Source: Pseudacidovorax intermedius
GTDB lineage: Bacteria; Pseudomonadota; Gammaproteobacteria; Burkholderiales; Burkholderiaceae_C
Reading direction: 5' to 3'
Assembly: GCF_001476815.1 (NCBI RefSeq)
Contig: NZ_LDSL01000066.1
Span: forward strand, 1-44,052
Length of the DNA: 44,052 bases
Positions 35,543 through 44,052 of the stretch are shown in pieces. The notes below the pieces were generated by a model. The model ran no database searches. It was not told the origin of the DNA and saw only the letters and a list, made by a program, of their open reading frames with translations. A program made the translations under genes and the position numbers. The first letter of the stretch is position 1. Every line of letters begins with the position of its first letter.

Positions 35543-36751
35543 ATGACCCCCCTGTTCAAGAGACTGCTTGCCGCCGCGCTCACGGCCGCGGCCTTCGGCG
35601 CCCAGGCGCAGGCCGAACCCGGCCTGACCGACAAGACCATCCGCATCGGCATGTTCGGCCCGCTCTCGGGCAACTCGATGGCCTACGGCTTCGACGTGAT
35701 CAACGCCGCCAAGATGTACTACGACAAGGTCAACAAGGAAGGCGGCATCCACGGCCGGCAGATCGAGCTGGTGGTCGAGGACGACCGCTGCAATGCCAAC
35801 GACCTGCTGGCCGCGGTCAAGAAGCTGACCGAACAGGACAAGGTCTTCCTGCTCAATGGCGGCTCATGCTCGGGTCCGGTGGTCGGCGCGCGCGAGTACG
35901 TGGAGCGCTCGCAGATCCCGATGGTGATGCTCAACGCCTCGGGCGATGGTGCGCTGTATCCGCCCTCCAAGTACATCTACGGCGCCTTCTCGATCTCCCA
36001 GCGTGCGGTGGGCGGTTCCATGGTGCAGTTCGCGGCCGAGCACCTCAAGGCCAAGAAGATCGGCTACCTCAACCACGACGATGCCTACGGCGGCTGGAAT
36101 CTGGAGGCCGCCGAATTCCAGGCCAAGAAGGTGGGCGCCACGCTGCAGGTGCAGTCCATCAATCCCAACATCACCGACGTGACGGCGCCGATGCTCAAGA
36201 TCCGCGCTGCCAACCCTGACGTGCTGCTGGTCACCACCTATGCCCGCCCCGTGAGCCTGCTGGTCAAGAAGGCGCAGGAGCTGGGCTGGAACAAGCCCAT
36301 CGTGATCGCCGTCAACGGCACGGCCGACCTCAAGCAGCTGGTCGAGAACGTGGGCAGCAAGGAGGCCTTCAAGAACGTCTACCTGCAGGAGGTGATGCTG
36401 GATGTGGCCGGGGGCGACAAGCTGAAGTGGGTGTACGACATGTACAAGCAGTACTACCCCGAGCTGGCCGCCAAGCCCGGCTATCCGCAAACCTACATGC
36501 CCTACGGCATCCCGTCGGCGATGGCGGTGGTCAATGCGCTGAAGGCCGCCGGCCCCCAGCCCACGCGCGAGAAGTTCCTGGACGCCATGTCGAAGACCAA
36601 CTTCGACTCCAAGGTGATGGCCGGCCCCATCGTCTTCACGCCGGCCGACCATGCGGCGCAGAAGTCCGCCATCTACCTGAAGTTCGACGGCGAGAACAAG
36701 ACGGTGGTGCCCGGCAGCTATGCCAGCGCCTGGACTTACCAGCCCAAGTGA
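35543..36751 (+). CDS. ABC transporter substrate-binding protein, branched-chain amino acid (LivJ) type
   Basis: The 402-residue exported protein has a signal peptide FKRLLAAALTAAAFGAQAQA; the mature domain begins EPGLTDKTIRIGMFGPLSG. The Peripla_BP_6 fold is shown by GGIHGRQIELVVEDDRCN, VFLLNGGSCSGPVVGAREYV and KIGYLNHDDAYGGWN. In Burkholderiales this class binds many aromatic, aliphatic-acid and terpenoid compounds, so the operon rather than the family tells the ligand. It is followed by a hairpin (36775-36790) that may keep its mRNA more abundant than that of the permeases. Confidence 0.88.
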   Translation: MTPLFKRLLAAALTAAAFGAQAQAEPGLTDKTIRIGMFGPLSGNSMAYGFDVINAAKMYYDKVNKEGGIHGRQIELVVEDDRCNANDLLAAVKKLTEQDKVFLLNGGSCSGPVVGAREYVERSQIPMVMLNASGDGALYPPSKYIYGAFSISQRAVGGSMVQFAAEHLKAKKIGYLNHDDAYGGWNLEAAEFQAKKVGATLQVQSINPNITDVTAPMLKIRAANPDVLLVTTYARPVSLLVKKAQELGWNKPIVIAVNGTADLKQLVENVGSKEAFKNVYLQEVMLDVAGGDKLKWVYDMYKQYYPELAAKPGYPQTYMPYGIPSAMAVVNALKAAGPQPTREKFLDAMSKTNFDSKVMAGPIVFTPADHAAQKSAIYLKFDGENKTVVPGSYASAWTYQPK

Positions 36752-36774
36752 GTGCACCGCATCGCCACCCACGG

Positions 36775-36790
36775 CCGCCCCGCGGGGCGG
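36775..36790 (+). terminator. Intercistronic hairpin (16-base perfect palindrome CCGCCCCGCGGGGCGG)
   Basis: It is a GC-only perfect palindrome in the 70-base gap between the binding-protein gene and livH, without a T-run. An intercistronic hairpin after the binding-protein gene is a common way to keep SBP levels above membrane-subunit levels. It does not look like a full terminator. Confidence 0.5.
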
Positions 36791-36821
36791 TCCCCTTGCC
36801 ACCGACGAACAGGGTCCGTGC

Positions 36822-37724
36822 ATGAGCCTCGATGAAGTCTGGCTGTTCCTCCAGCAGGGTCTGCTGTCGGGCCTGGTGACGGGCAGCGTGTACGCGCTGC
36901 TCGCGCTGGCCATCGTTGCCATCTTCAAGACCACCGACGTGCCCAACTTCGCGCAGGGCGAGATGCTGATGATGGCGGGCTATGTCGCGCTCAGCCTGCT
37001 GCTGCTGGTCAAGCTGCCCTATGCCGCGGTGATCCCGATCACGCTCGTCGCCATGGCGGTCGGCGGGGCGCTGTTCCAGCGCGTGGTGATGGAGCGCGTC
37101 ACCCGCTCGCGCGGCGTGGGCGTGCAACTGGTCATCGCGACGCTGGGGCTGGCCTACCTGCTCAAGGGCCTGGTGCGGCAGACCGGCCTGGGGGACACGC
37201 CCCGGTCGCTGCCGGCCCTGGTCTCCAACGACACGGTGATGATCGGCGACGCCGCGCTCACGCACCTGGACATCGCCATCTTCGGCGTGGCCGTGGTGGT
37301 GATGCTGCTGATCTACTTCATGTTCACGCACACCCGCATCGGCAAGGCCATGCGCGCGGTGGGCATGAATCCCAAGGCGGCGCAGATCGTGGGCATCCGG
37401 CTGTCCAGCATCCGCATGATGGTGTGGGCGCTCGCGGGCCTGATCGCCGGCATTGCCGCGCTGCTGATCACGCCGAAGGTGCTGGTCACGCCCGACATCG
37501 CGCACATCGCCATCCTGGCCTATGCGGCGGCCATCGTGGGCGGCTTCACCAGCCTGCCGGGTGCCGTACTGGGCGGACTGCTGATCGGCGTGGTCGAGAA
37601 CATGGTGGGGCTGTTCATCTCGACGAACGCCATCGTGGTCGCGCCCTTCCTGGCGATCCTCGTGACGCTGATCGTGCGGCCCCAGGGCCTGCTCGGCGGC
37701 AAGGTGCAGGTGAAGAAAGTATGA
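36822..37724 (+). CDS. livH: Branched-chain-type ABC transporter permease LivH
   Basis: The 300-residue inner-membrane protein has about eight hydrophobic segments. The LivH core GLVTGSVYALLALAIVAIFK, then DVPNFAQGEMLMMAGY (the conserved NFAxGxxxMxG stretch), is near residues 15-52. GKAMRAVGMNPKAAQIVGI near residue 175 is the EAA loop contacting the ATPase, and GGFTSLPGAVLGGLLIGVVE is near the end. The start at 36822 is the only ATG giving the normal family N-terminus. It overlaps livM by four bases. Confidence 0.9.
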   Translation: MSLDEVWLFLQQGLLSGLVTGSVYALLALAIVAIFKTTDVPNFAQGEMLMMAGYVALSLLLLVKLPYAAVIPITLVAMAVGGALFQRVVMERVTRSRGVGVQLVIATLGLAYLLKGLVRQTGLGDTPRSLPALVSNDTVMIGDAALTHLDIAIFGVAVVVMLLIYFMFTHTRIGKAMRAVGMNPKAAQIVGIRLSSIRMMVWALAGLIAGIAALLITPKVLVTPDIAHIAILAYAAAIVGGFTSLPGAVLGGLLIGVVENMVGLFISTNAIVVAPFLAILVTLIVRPQGLLGGKVQVKKV

Positions 37725-38713
37725 CGACCCCCACCCGACGTTTGCCCCTCGACGCCTGGGCGCTGGCCGTGCTGGCCGTCGTGCTCTGTGCGATTCCCTT
37801 CTTTGCCAGCGGCTACGTGCTGTACGTGGTGAACCTGCTGATGGTCTTCGTGATCCTGGCGCTGGGCATGCACGTGGTGATCGGCGAGGCCGGACAGTTC
37901 GCCCTCTCGCACACGGCCTTCTACGGCATCGGCATCTATGTCGCCGGGCTCATCAACACGCACTGGCATCCGCCCTTCGTGCTGTCGATCCTGGCGGGCG
38001 GCCTGGTCTCGGCGGCCCTGGGCTATGTGATCGGTCTGTTGGCGCTGCGCATGCGCGACATCTACCTCGCGCTGGCCACCTTCGCCTTCGGCGAGGCCAT
38101 GCAGTGGGTGTTCCTCAACTGGGAGTCGGTGACGGGCGGCTCCAACGGCATGCGCATGCAGCCGGCACAGATGCTGGGCCTCACGCTCACCAACGACCTG
38201 CAGGCCTACCCCTTCGTGGTGGGCATCGCGGCCTTGATGCTGGGCGTGACGGTGTGGCTGTCGCGCTCGCAGTTCGGCTCGGCCCTGCGCGCGGTGCGTG
38301 AGAGTGACGTGGCTGCGATGGCCATGGGCATCGATGCGCGGGCGATGAAGCAGTCGGCCTTTGCGGTGTCGGCCGCCTTCGCCGGCATCGCGGGCGGCAC
38401 CTACACGCTGTTCATTTCCTTCATCCACCCGGAAAGCCTGGGCTTCCAGACCACGATCCTCATCCTCACGATGGTGGTGGTCGGCGGCATCGGCTCGGTG
38501 CGCGGCGCGGTGGCCGGCGCACTGGCCTTTGGCATCATCTCGGAGATGCTGCGCCAGGCGCTGTCGATCCAGGAGATCCTGTACGGCGCCATCCTGCTGG
38601 GCTTCATGATGTTCAAGCCGCGCGGGCTCTTCGCCGATGCGAAGAAGCGCATTGCCCGTCCGCATGGGCAGGCGGCCGCCGGCGCTGCCGCACTGAAAGG
38701 CCGTGCCGCATGA
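37721..38713 (+). CDS. livM: Branched-chain-type ABC transporter permease LivM
   Basis: The 330-residue permease shows the LivM hallmarks VIGEAGQFALSHTAFYGIG near residue 53, LRMRDIYLALATFAFGE near residue 109, RAVRESDVAAMAMGIDARAM (EAA loop) near residue 194 and GGIGSVRGAVAGAL near residue 262. It forms the second half of the channel with LivH. ATG overlaps the livH stop, and its own stop overlaps the livG start. The Ala/Lys-rich tail (RPHGQAAAGAAALKGRAA) is unremarkable. Confidence 0.9.
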   Translation: MTTPTRRLPLDAWALAVLAVVLCAIPFFASGYVLYVVNLLMVFVILALGMHVVIGEAGQFALSHTAFYGIGIYVAGLINTHWHPPFVLSILAGGLVSAALGYVIGLLALRMRDIYLALATFAFGEAMQWVFLNWESVTGGSNGMRMQPAQMLGLTLTNDLQAYPFVVGIAALMLGVTVWLSRSQFGSALRAVRESDVAAMAMGIDARAMKQSAFAVSAAFAGIAGGTYTLFISFIHPESLGFQTTILILTMVVVGGIGSVRGAVAGALAFGIISEMLRQALSIQEILYGAILLGFMMFKPRGLFADAKKRIARPHGQAAAGAAALKGRAA

Positions 38714-39535
38714 ACGCCCTCGTCATTGACGCCGAGCTGCAGGCCCAAGCCCCCACTCGGTCCGCTGGCGCGCAGCGGGCGGCGGCGACGCCCTTCCTCG
38801 ACGTGCGCGGCATCACCGTGCGCTTCGGTGGACTGACGGCGGTGAACAACCTGTCGTTCCAGGTGGCGCAGGGCACGGTGCATGCGCTGATCGGTCCCAA
38901 CGGCGCCGGCAAGTCGACCACCTTCAACTGCATCTCGCGCTACTACCAGCCCACCGAGGGTGCCATCGTGCTCGATGGCGTGGACGTGAGCCGGGCGCGG
39001 CCGCACCAGATGGCCGGCATGGGCGTGGCCCGCACCTTCCAGAACCTGGAGCTGTTCGGCGAGCTGAGCGTGTACGAGAACGTGCTGCTGGGCTGCCATT
39101 CGCACAGTGCCCGCGGTCCGCGTGCGCTGCTGCGCCGCCCCACGGGCGAGACGCGCGACCTGGTCGACAGCCTGATCGAGCGCGTGGGCCTGACGCACGA
39201 CCGCGATACCGTGGCGCGCGAACTCGACTTCGGTCACCAGAAGCTGCTGGAGCTGGCCCGCGCGCTGGCGCTCAAGCCGCGCCTGCTGCTGCTGGACGAG
39301 CCGGCCGCCGGCCTGCGCAACCGCGACATCGAAAGCCTGGACCATCTGCTGTCCGACCTGGCGCGCCGTGATGGCATCACGGTGCTGCTGGTGGAGCATG
39401 TGATGCAGCTGGTGATGTCGATCTCCGATCGCATCACCGTCATGTCCTTCGGCGAGAAGATCGCCGAAGGCACGCCGGCCGAGATCGGCCGCAACGAGCG
39501 CGTGATCGAGGCGTATCTCGGCAAGGGGGCGGCGA

Positions 39536-39543
<8 letters not shown>
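38710..39543 (+). CDS. livG: Branched-chain-type ABC transporter ATP-binding protein LivG
   Basis: The ATPase has 277 residues: Walker A GPNGAGKST near residue 64, Q-loop VARTFQNLELFGELSV, the LivG-type degenerate signature DFGHQKLLELARALA near residue 177, and Walker B LLLLDEPAAGLRNRD with H-loop LLVEHVM. An unusual AGLRNRDIE replaces the common AGLNPxE after Walker B. About 25 N-terminal residues precede the ABC domain (QAQAPTRSAGAQRAAAT). The stop overlaps the livF start by eight bases. Confidence 0.9.
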
Positions 39544-40255
<712 letters not shown>

Positions 40256-40291
40256 GCGCCCGAGCGTCCTTCCTCCAACAACGACAACGAC

Positions 40292-41044
40292 ATGGACCTT
40301 CTCGACGACAAGCTCGCCCTCATCACGGGCGGCGGGGGCGGCCTGGGCCGCGCCATGGCCCTGGGCTTTGCGCGCCACGGCGCCCGCGTGGTGGTGGCCG
40401 ACCTCGACCTGCCGCGCGCCGAGGCCGTGGCGGCGGAGATCCGCGCCGCCGGCGGTACGGCCTGGGCCGAGGCCATCGACGTGACCGACCGGGCCGCCGC
40501 CGCCGCGTTGGCGCAGAGCCTGGAGGCCCGCATCGGCGCCATCGACGTGCTGGTCAACAACGCCGGCATCTCCGGCCGGGCGCGCATCGACGATCCCCAG
40601 GCCGCCGACGTGTGGGACCGGCTCATCGACGTCAACCTGCAGGGCCTGTTCAACGTCACGCATGCCTTCGTGCCGGCGCTTAAGAAGACCCGCGGCTGCA
40701 TCGTCAACCTGTCGTCCATCGTGGCTTTCGTGAGCGGCATCTCCTCTGCGGGCTACATCGCGTCCAAGGGCGCGGTGCGCTCGTTCACCCAGGCGCTGGC
40801 GCGCGACCTGGCGCCGCACGGCGTACGCGCCAATGCCGTGGCGCCAGGCCTGATGCTGACCGACATGGTGCGGCCCCAGCTGGAGGTGCCGGGCGGCACC
40901 GACTGGTACATGGACCGCGTCCCCATGAAGCGCGGCGGCGAGCCGGAGGAGATCGTGGGTCCGGTGGTCTTCCTGGCCTCCTCCATGGCCAGCTATGTCA
41001 ATGGCGCCGTGCTGCCGGTGGACGGCGGCTTTCTTTCGGCATGA
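40292..41044 (+). CDS. SDR family oxidoreductase
   Basis: The 250-residue classical SDR shows ALITGGGGGLGRAMALGF near residue 9, VLVNNAGISGRA near residue 87, IVNLSSIVAFVS with the catalytic Ser, and YIASK near residue 153. The C-terminal SYVNGAVLPVDGGFLS is normal for the family. An Asp after strand 2 (VVVADLDLPRA) suggests NAD(H). Its role is probably a dehydrogenation in the pathway encoded downstream of the transporter. The stop overlaps an ATG in another frame, but the next gene more likely begins at 41059. Confidence 0.85.
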   Translation: MDLLDDKLALITGGGGGLGRAMALGFARHGARVVVADLDLPRAEAVAAEIRAAGGTAWAEAIDVTDRAAAAALAQSLEARIGAIDVLVNNAGISGRARIDDPQAADVWDRLIDVNLQGLFNVTHAFVPALKKTRGCIVNLSSIVAFVSGISSAGYIASKGAVRSFTQALARDLAPHGVRANAVAPGLMLTDMVRPQLEVPGGTDWYMDRVPMKRGGEPEEIVGPVVFLASSMASYVNGAVLPVDGGFLSA

Positions 41045-41058
41045 GCAGGAGTGCATCG

Positions 41059-41796
41059 ATGAGCGACGACCGACTTCCCCTGGCCCTGGTCACCGGCGGT
41101 GCCAGCGGGATGGGCCTGGCCACCGTGGAGCGGCTGGCCCGGGACTGCTTCCGGGTGGTGATGGTGGACCGCGCGGCCGAGCTGGTGGCGCAGGAGGCGG
41201 GCCGTCTGGCCGCCGAGGGACTGGCCGTGGAGGGCCGGGTGCTGGACCTGACCGACGAGCCGGCCGTGCGTGCGCTGGTGCAGTCGCTGGGGCCGATCAC
41301 GGCGCTGGTCAACAACGCGGGCGTGTTCGACGAGCGCAAGTTTGCCGAGGTGAGCAGTGCCGACTTCCGTCGTGCCTACGAGGTGAACCTGATCGCGGCT
41401 GCCACGCTCACGCAGGAGGTGGCACGCACCATGCCCGAGGGGGGCCGCATCGTGAACATCGCGTCGCGCGCCTACCTGGGCGCGCGCAACCATCCGCACT
41501 ACGTCGCGTCCAAGGCCGCCATCGTGGGCTACACCCGGGCCAGCGCCATGGAGCTGGCGCCGCGCGGCATCCTGGTCAATGCCATCGCGCCGGGGCTGAT
41601 CGACACGCCCATCCTGCGGGCACTCACGCCCGAGCGGCTGGCCGCTCAACTGGCGCTGCAGCCTACCGGCAAGGCCGGCCGGCCGGAGGACATCGCCCAG
41701 GCCGTGTCCTTCCTCGTCTCGCCGCAGACCGGCTTCATCACCGGCCAGGTGCTGTTCGTCGACGGTGGCAAGTCGCTCGGAGGGTCCGGCGCATGA
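41059..41796 (+). CDS. SDR family oxidoreductase
   Basis: The protein is a classical SDR of 245 residues: LVTGGASGMGLATVERL near residue 10, ITALVNNAGVFDERKF, NIASRAYLGARNHPHYVASK with Ser and Tyr/Lys near residue 153, and ITGQVLFVDGGKSLGG at the end. ATG 41059 has AGGAG eight bases upstream; ATG 41041, overlapping the previous stop, would add six residues and is possible. It is the third SDR of the operon; three dehydrogenases suggest a substrate with several hydroxyl or keto positions or successive ring-carbonyl steps. ATGA overlap with the FAD enzyme. Confidence 0.85.
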   Translation: MSDDRLPLALVTGGASGMGLATVERLARDCFRVVMVDRAAELVAQEAGRLAAEGLAVEGRVLDLTDEPAVRALVQSLGPITALVNNAGVFDERKFAEVSSADFRRAYEVNLIAAATLTQEVARTMPEGGRIVNIASRAYLGARNHPHYVASKAAIVGYTRASAMELAPRGILVNAIAPGLIDTPILRALTPERLAAQLALQPTGKAGRPEDIAQAVSFLVSPQTGFITGQVLFVDGGKSLGGSGA

Positions 41797-43520
41797 GCGG
41801 CGTCACTGCACCGACGTGGGACGAAGAGGTCGACGTGCTGGTCATCGGCAGCGGCGCCGCGGGCATGAGTGCGGCGCTCGGCGCCAGCGTGGGCGGCTGC
41901 CGCGTGCTGCTGGTCGAGAAGACCGACCGGATCGGCGGCTCCACCGCGGTGTCGGGCGGGGCCGTGTGGGCGCCGCTCAACAGCCAGAGCGCGGGCGCCG
42001 GCCATCCTGACGACTTCGACAAGGTGTGGACGTACATGCGCCACACGGTGGGCGACGCCGCGCCGCAAGACATGCAGCAGGCCTTCCTGCGTGCGGCCGG
42101 CCCGGTGATGGACGCGCTGGCGCAGCACACGCAGGTCCGGCTGGTGGCGCGCACCCATTCGCCCGACTACTACCCTGACCGGCCCGGCGCGGCGATGGGC
42201 GGACGCTCCCTCGATCCGCTGATGTTCGACGGCCGCACCCTCGGCGCCCACTTCAAGGAGCTGCGCGATCCGCTGCCCGAGTTCATGGTGCTGGGCGGCA
42301 TGATGGTGACGATGACCGACGTGAAGCACCTGCTGGCCGTCACCCGCTCGTTCACGGCCTGGAAGGAGGGCGTCAAGCTCGTCCTGCGCTACGTCGGCGA
42401 CCGGCTGCGCGGCTACCACCGCGGCACGCGGCTGGTGCTGGGCAATGCGCTGGCCGGCCGGCTCTTCCGCTCGCTGCTCGACCGCGGCATTCCCTACTGG
42501 CTGCGCGCGCCGTTGGTCTCGTTGCATGTGGAGGAAGGCCGCGTGGTGGGGGCCTGCATCGAGCGCGACGGGCGGCCCACCTGGGTGCGGGCGCACCGCG
42601 GCGTCGTGGTGGCCACGGGCGGCTTCCCCTGGAATGCGGCGCTGCGCGAGCGGCTGTATCCCTCGCCGACCGGGCCCTGGTCCATGGCACCGGCGGGCAA
42701 TGCCGGCGATGGCATCACGCTGGCCCAGGCGGCCGGTGCCGCCATGGGGACGGGGCACTTCAGCCCCGCCTTCTGGGCGCCGGTGTCGATCCTCACCCGG
42801 CCCGACGGCACGCAGGTGCGCTATCCCCACCTGGTGTGGGACCGGGCCAAGCCCGGGCTCATGGCGGTGAATGCCGCGGGCCGGCGCTTCGTCAACGAAT
42901 CGACCTCGTATCACGAGTTCGTGCTGGCCATGTATCGCTCGCACGCAGACGTGCCGAGCCTGCCCGCCTACCTGGTCTGCGACAGTGACTTCATGGAGCG
43001 CTGGGGCCTGGGCCTGGCGTTGCCGGGCGGGCGACCGCGTGACCACCTCGTCCGCGCGGGCTACCTGGCCAAGGCCGACACGCTGGAGGCACTGGCCGCG
43101 CAGATCAAGGTCGACCCCGCCGCGTTGCGCTCCTCGGCCGAGGCCTTCGACCAGGCCGGTGTGAATGGCGTGGATCCGGAATTCGGCAAGGGCAGCACCG
43201 CCTACAACCGCTACCTGGGCGACGCGGAGCACCAGCCCAATCCTTGCCTGGGCCGGCTGCGCCAGGCGCCGTTCTACGCCGTGGCCGTGGTCGCCGGCGA
43301 CATCGGCACAGCCTGCGGCATCCGCTGCGATGCCAACGCACAGGCCCTGTCGGCCGACGGCACGCCGGTGCCGGGCCTGCACGTGGTCGGCAACGACATG
43401 CACTCGGTGATGGGTGGGCAGTATCCTGCGCCCGGCATCACCCTCGGCCCGGCGCTGACCTTCGGCTGGCTGGCCGGCCAGCACCTGGCCCTTACCCCAT
43501 CCGCGGAGTCCCATCCATGA
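41793..43520 (+). CDS. FAD-dependent oxidoreductase, 3-ketosteroid-delta1-dehydrogenase/fumarate-reductase-like
   Basis: The 575-residue flavoprotein has an N-terminal FAD-binding motif VLVIGSGAAGMSAALGAS with the ribose-binding acidic residue in LLVEKTDRIGGSTAVSGG (residues 15-54). The C-terminal FAD segment is PGLHVVGNDMHSVMGGQYPA, and PFYAV near residue 490 corresponds to the KstD catalytic Tyr region. Members desaturate next to a ring ketone (steroids, 4-oxocyclohexanecarboxylate) or reduce C=C bonds. With three SDRs upstream, oxidation of a ring alcohol to ketone and then dehydrogenation is a plausible order. It overlaps both neighbours by four bases. The substrate is unknown. Confidence 0.85.
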   Translation: MSGVTAPTWDEEVDVLVIGSGAAGMSAALGASVGGCRVLLVEKTDRIGGSTAVSGGAVWAPLNSQSAGAGHPDDFDKVWTYMRHTVGDAAPQDMQQAFLRAAGPVMDALAQHTQVRLVARTHSPDYYPDRPGAAMGGRSLDPLMFDGRTLGAHFKELRDPLPEFMVLGGMMVTMTDVKHLLAVTRSFTAWKEGVKLVLRYVGDRLRGYHRGTRLVLGNALAGRLFRSLLDRGIPYWLRAPLVSLHVEEGRVVGACIERDGRPTWVRAHRGVVVATGGFPWNAALRERLYPSPTGPWSMAPAGNAGDGITLAQAAGAAMGTGHFSPAFWAPVSILTRPDGTQVRYPHLVWDRAKPGLMAVNAAGRRFVNESTSYHEFVLAMYRSHADVPSLPAYLVCDSDFMERWGLGLALPGGRPRDHLVRAGYLAKADTLEALAAQIKVDPAALRSSAEAFDQAGVNGVDPEFGKGSTAYNRYLGDAEHQPNPCLGRLRQAPFYAVAVVAGDIGTACGIRCDANAQALSADGTPVPGLHVVGNDMHSVMGGQYPAPGITLGPALTFGWLAGQHLALTPSAESHP

Positions 43521-44052
43521 AGATCCTGTTCTCGCCCTTCTCCCCCTATGTGCGCAAGTGCCTGGTCACCGCGCACGAGCTCGGCCTGGATGGGCAGATC
43601 CAGTTGCTGCCTTCCAACGCGCATCCGGTCCAGCGCGACCAGGCCATCATCGGCCACAACCCGCTGGGCAAGGTGCCCACCTTTTTTGCGGACGACGGTC
43701 AGGTGCTCTACGACAGCCGGGTGATCTGCGAATACCTGGATGTGCAGGCAGGTGGTCGCCTGATCCCTGCCTCGGGCGCGGCGCGCTGGACCACGCTGAC
43801 CTTGCAGTCATTGGGTGACGGCATGCTGGATGCGGCACTGCTCGCGCGCTATGAAGACGTGGCGCGGCCCGAATCGATCCGCTGGCCGGAATGGCGAGCC
43901 GCACAGCTCGACAAAATCGAGACCTCACTGGCCCACCTTGATGCCCATCCGGACCTGCTCGCCGGCCGCGTGGACCTGGGTGCACTCACCATCGGCTGTG
44001 CGCTGTGGTACCTGGACCTGCGCTTTCCGGACCTCGGCTGGCGCGCGCGCCA
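43517..44052 (+). CDS. Glutathione S-transferase family protein (partial, cut by window end)
   Basis: 178 codons are present before the window ends. The thioredoxin-like domain starts ILFSPFSPYVRKCLVTAHEL, with a Ser-Pro-x-x-Pro active loop, LGKVPTF (cis-Pro) near residue 54, and YDSRVICEYLD (glutathione gamma-glutamyl binding) near residue 70. The helical C-terminal domain follows. ATG overlaps the FAD enzyme stop. A GST as last enzyme of a catabolic operon can mean ether cleavage, isomerisation (maleylpyruvate type) or removal of a reactive intermediate. Which one cannot be told here. Confidence 0.85.
   Translation, partial: MKILFSPFSPYVRKCLVTAHELGLDGQIQLLPSNAHPVQRDQAIIGHNPLGKVPTFFADDGQVLYDSRVICEYLDVQAGGRLIPASGAARWTTLTLQSLGDGMLDAALLARYEDVARPESIRWPEWRAAQLDKIETSLAHLDAHPDLLAGRVDLGALTIGCALWYLDLRFPDLGWRAR

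Overview
The window (high GC, about two thirds G+C by eye) reads as a chromosomal catabolic region of a betaproteobacterium of the order Burkholderiales, most likely Comamonadaceae (Variovorax/Ramlibacter/Xylophilus type). The basis is the gene families: a ChvE/Ggu and Ytf sugar transporter operon with a GbpR-like regulator, a nag-type salicylate 5-hydroxylase module, and a phhA/phhB/hppD phenylalanine-tyrosine operon. This is inference from gene content; no rRNA, tRNA, CRISPR array, integrase or transposase was seen.

Layout. (1) 1-3660: the end of an unknown gene, a GNAT acetyltransferase, a serine hydrolase with an apparent 3' frameshift, then a graveyard of four gene fragments (GntR regulator, FAH-family enzyme, UxaA-type sugar-acid dehydratase, DapA-family 3' end). 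(2) 3723-8861: a four-gene surface polysaccharide operon of visibly lower GC (epimerase, GT61, GT4 with duplicated N-terminal modules, methyltransferase with a coiled-coil tail). It lies between a decayed and an intact copy of the same DapA-family 3' end. (3) 8874-24599: an oxidative pentose/hexose operon. Two sugar ABC transporters (YtfQ-YtfR-YtfT-YjfF and ChvE-GguA-GguB) are interleaved on the minus strand with an IlvD/Edd sugar-acid dehydratase and a DapA-family dehydratase. A GbpR-like LysR regulator is divergent, and an SDR sugar dehydrogenase, SMP-30 lactonase and aldose 1-epimerase follow. Together they fit mutarotation, C1 oxidation, lactone opening and two dehydrations of L-arabinose (or a related sugar). 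The last step, an alpha-ketoglutarate semialdehyde dehydrogenase, is not in the window.

(4) 24784-29302: a small secreted protein, then nagAa-nagG-nagH-nagAb (salicylate to gentisate), divergent from a NagR/NahR regulator, with a strong NahR-type box between them. (5) 29462-30538: a self-inhibited Fic protein behind an AT-richer, palindromic leader. (6) 30522-33587: hppD-phhB-phhA plus an SDR whose C-terminal half resembles animal quinonoid dihydropteridine reductase. The set would make a self-contained bacterial phenylalanine hydroxylase system with its own cofactor recycling. (7) 33782-44052: a GntR regulator divergent from an operon of SDR, a complete branched-chain-type ABC transporter (SBP, LivH, LivM, LivG, LivF), two more SDRs, a 3-ketosteroid-dehydrogenase-like FAD enzyme and a glutathione S-transferase cut by the window end. 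The substrate is unknown; this looks like an uncharacterised uptake-and-oxidation pathway for a hydroxylated cyclic or ether-linked compound.

Most promising for novelty are the dihydropteridine-reductase-like SDR in the phh operon, the Liv-SDR-FAD-GST operon, and the duplicated gene end flanking the polysaccharide cluster.
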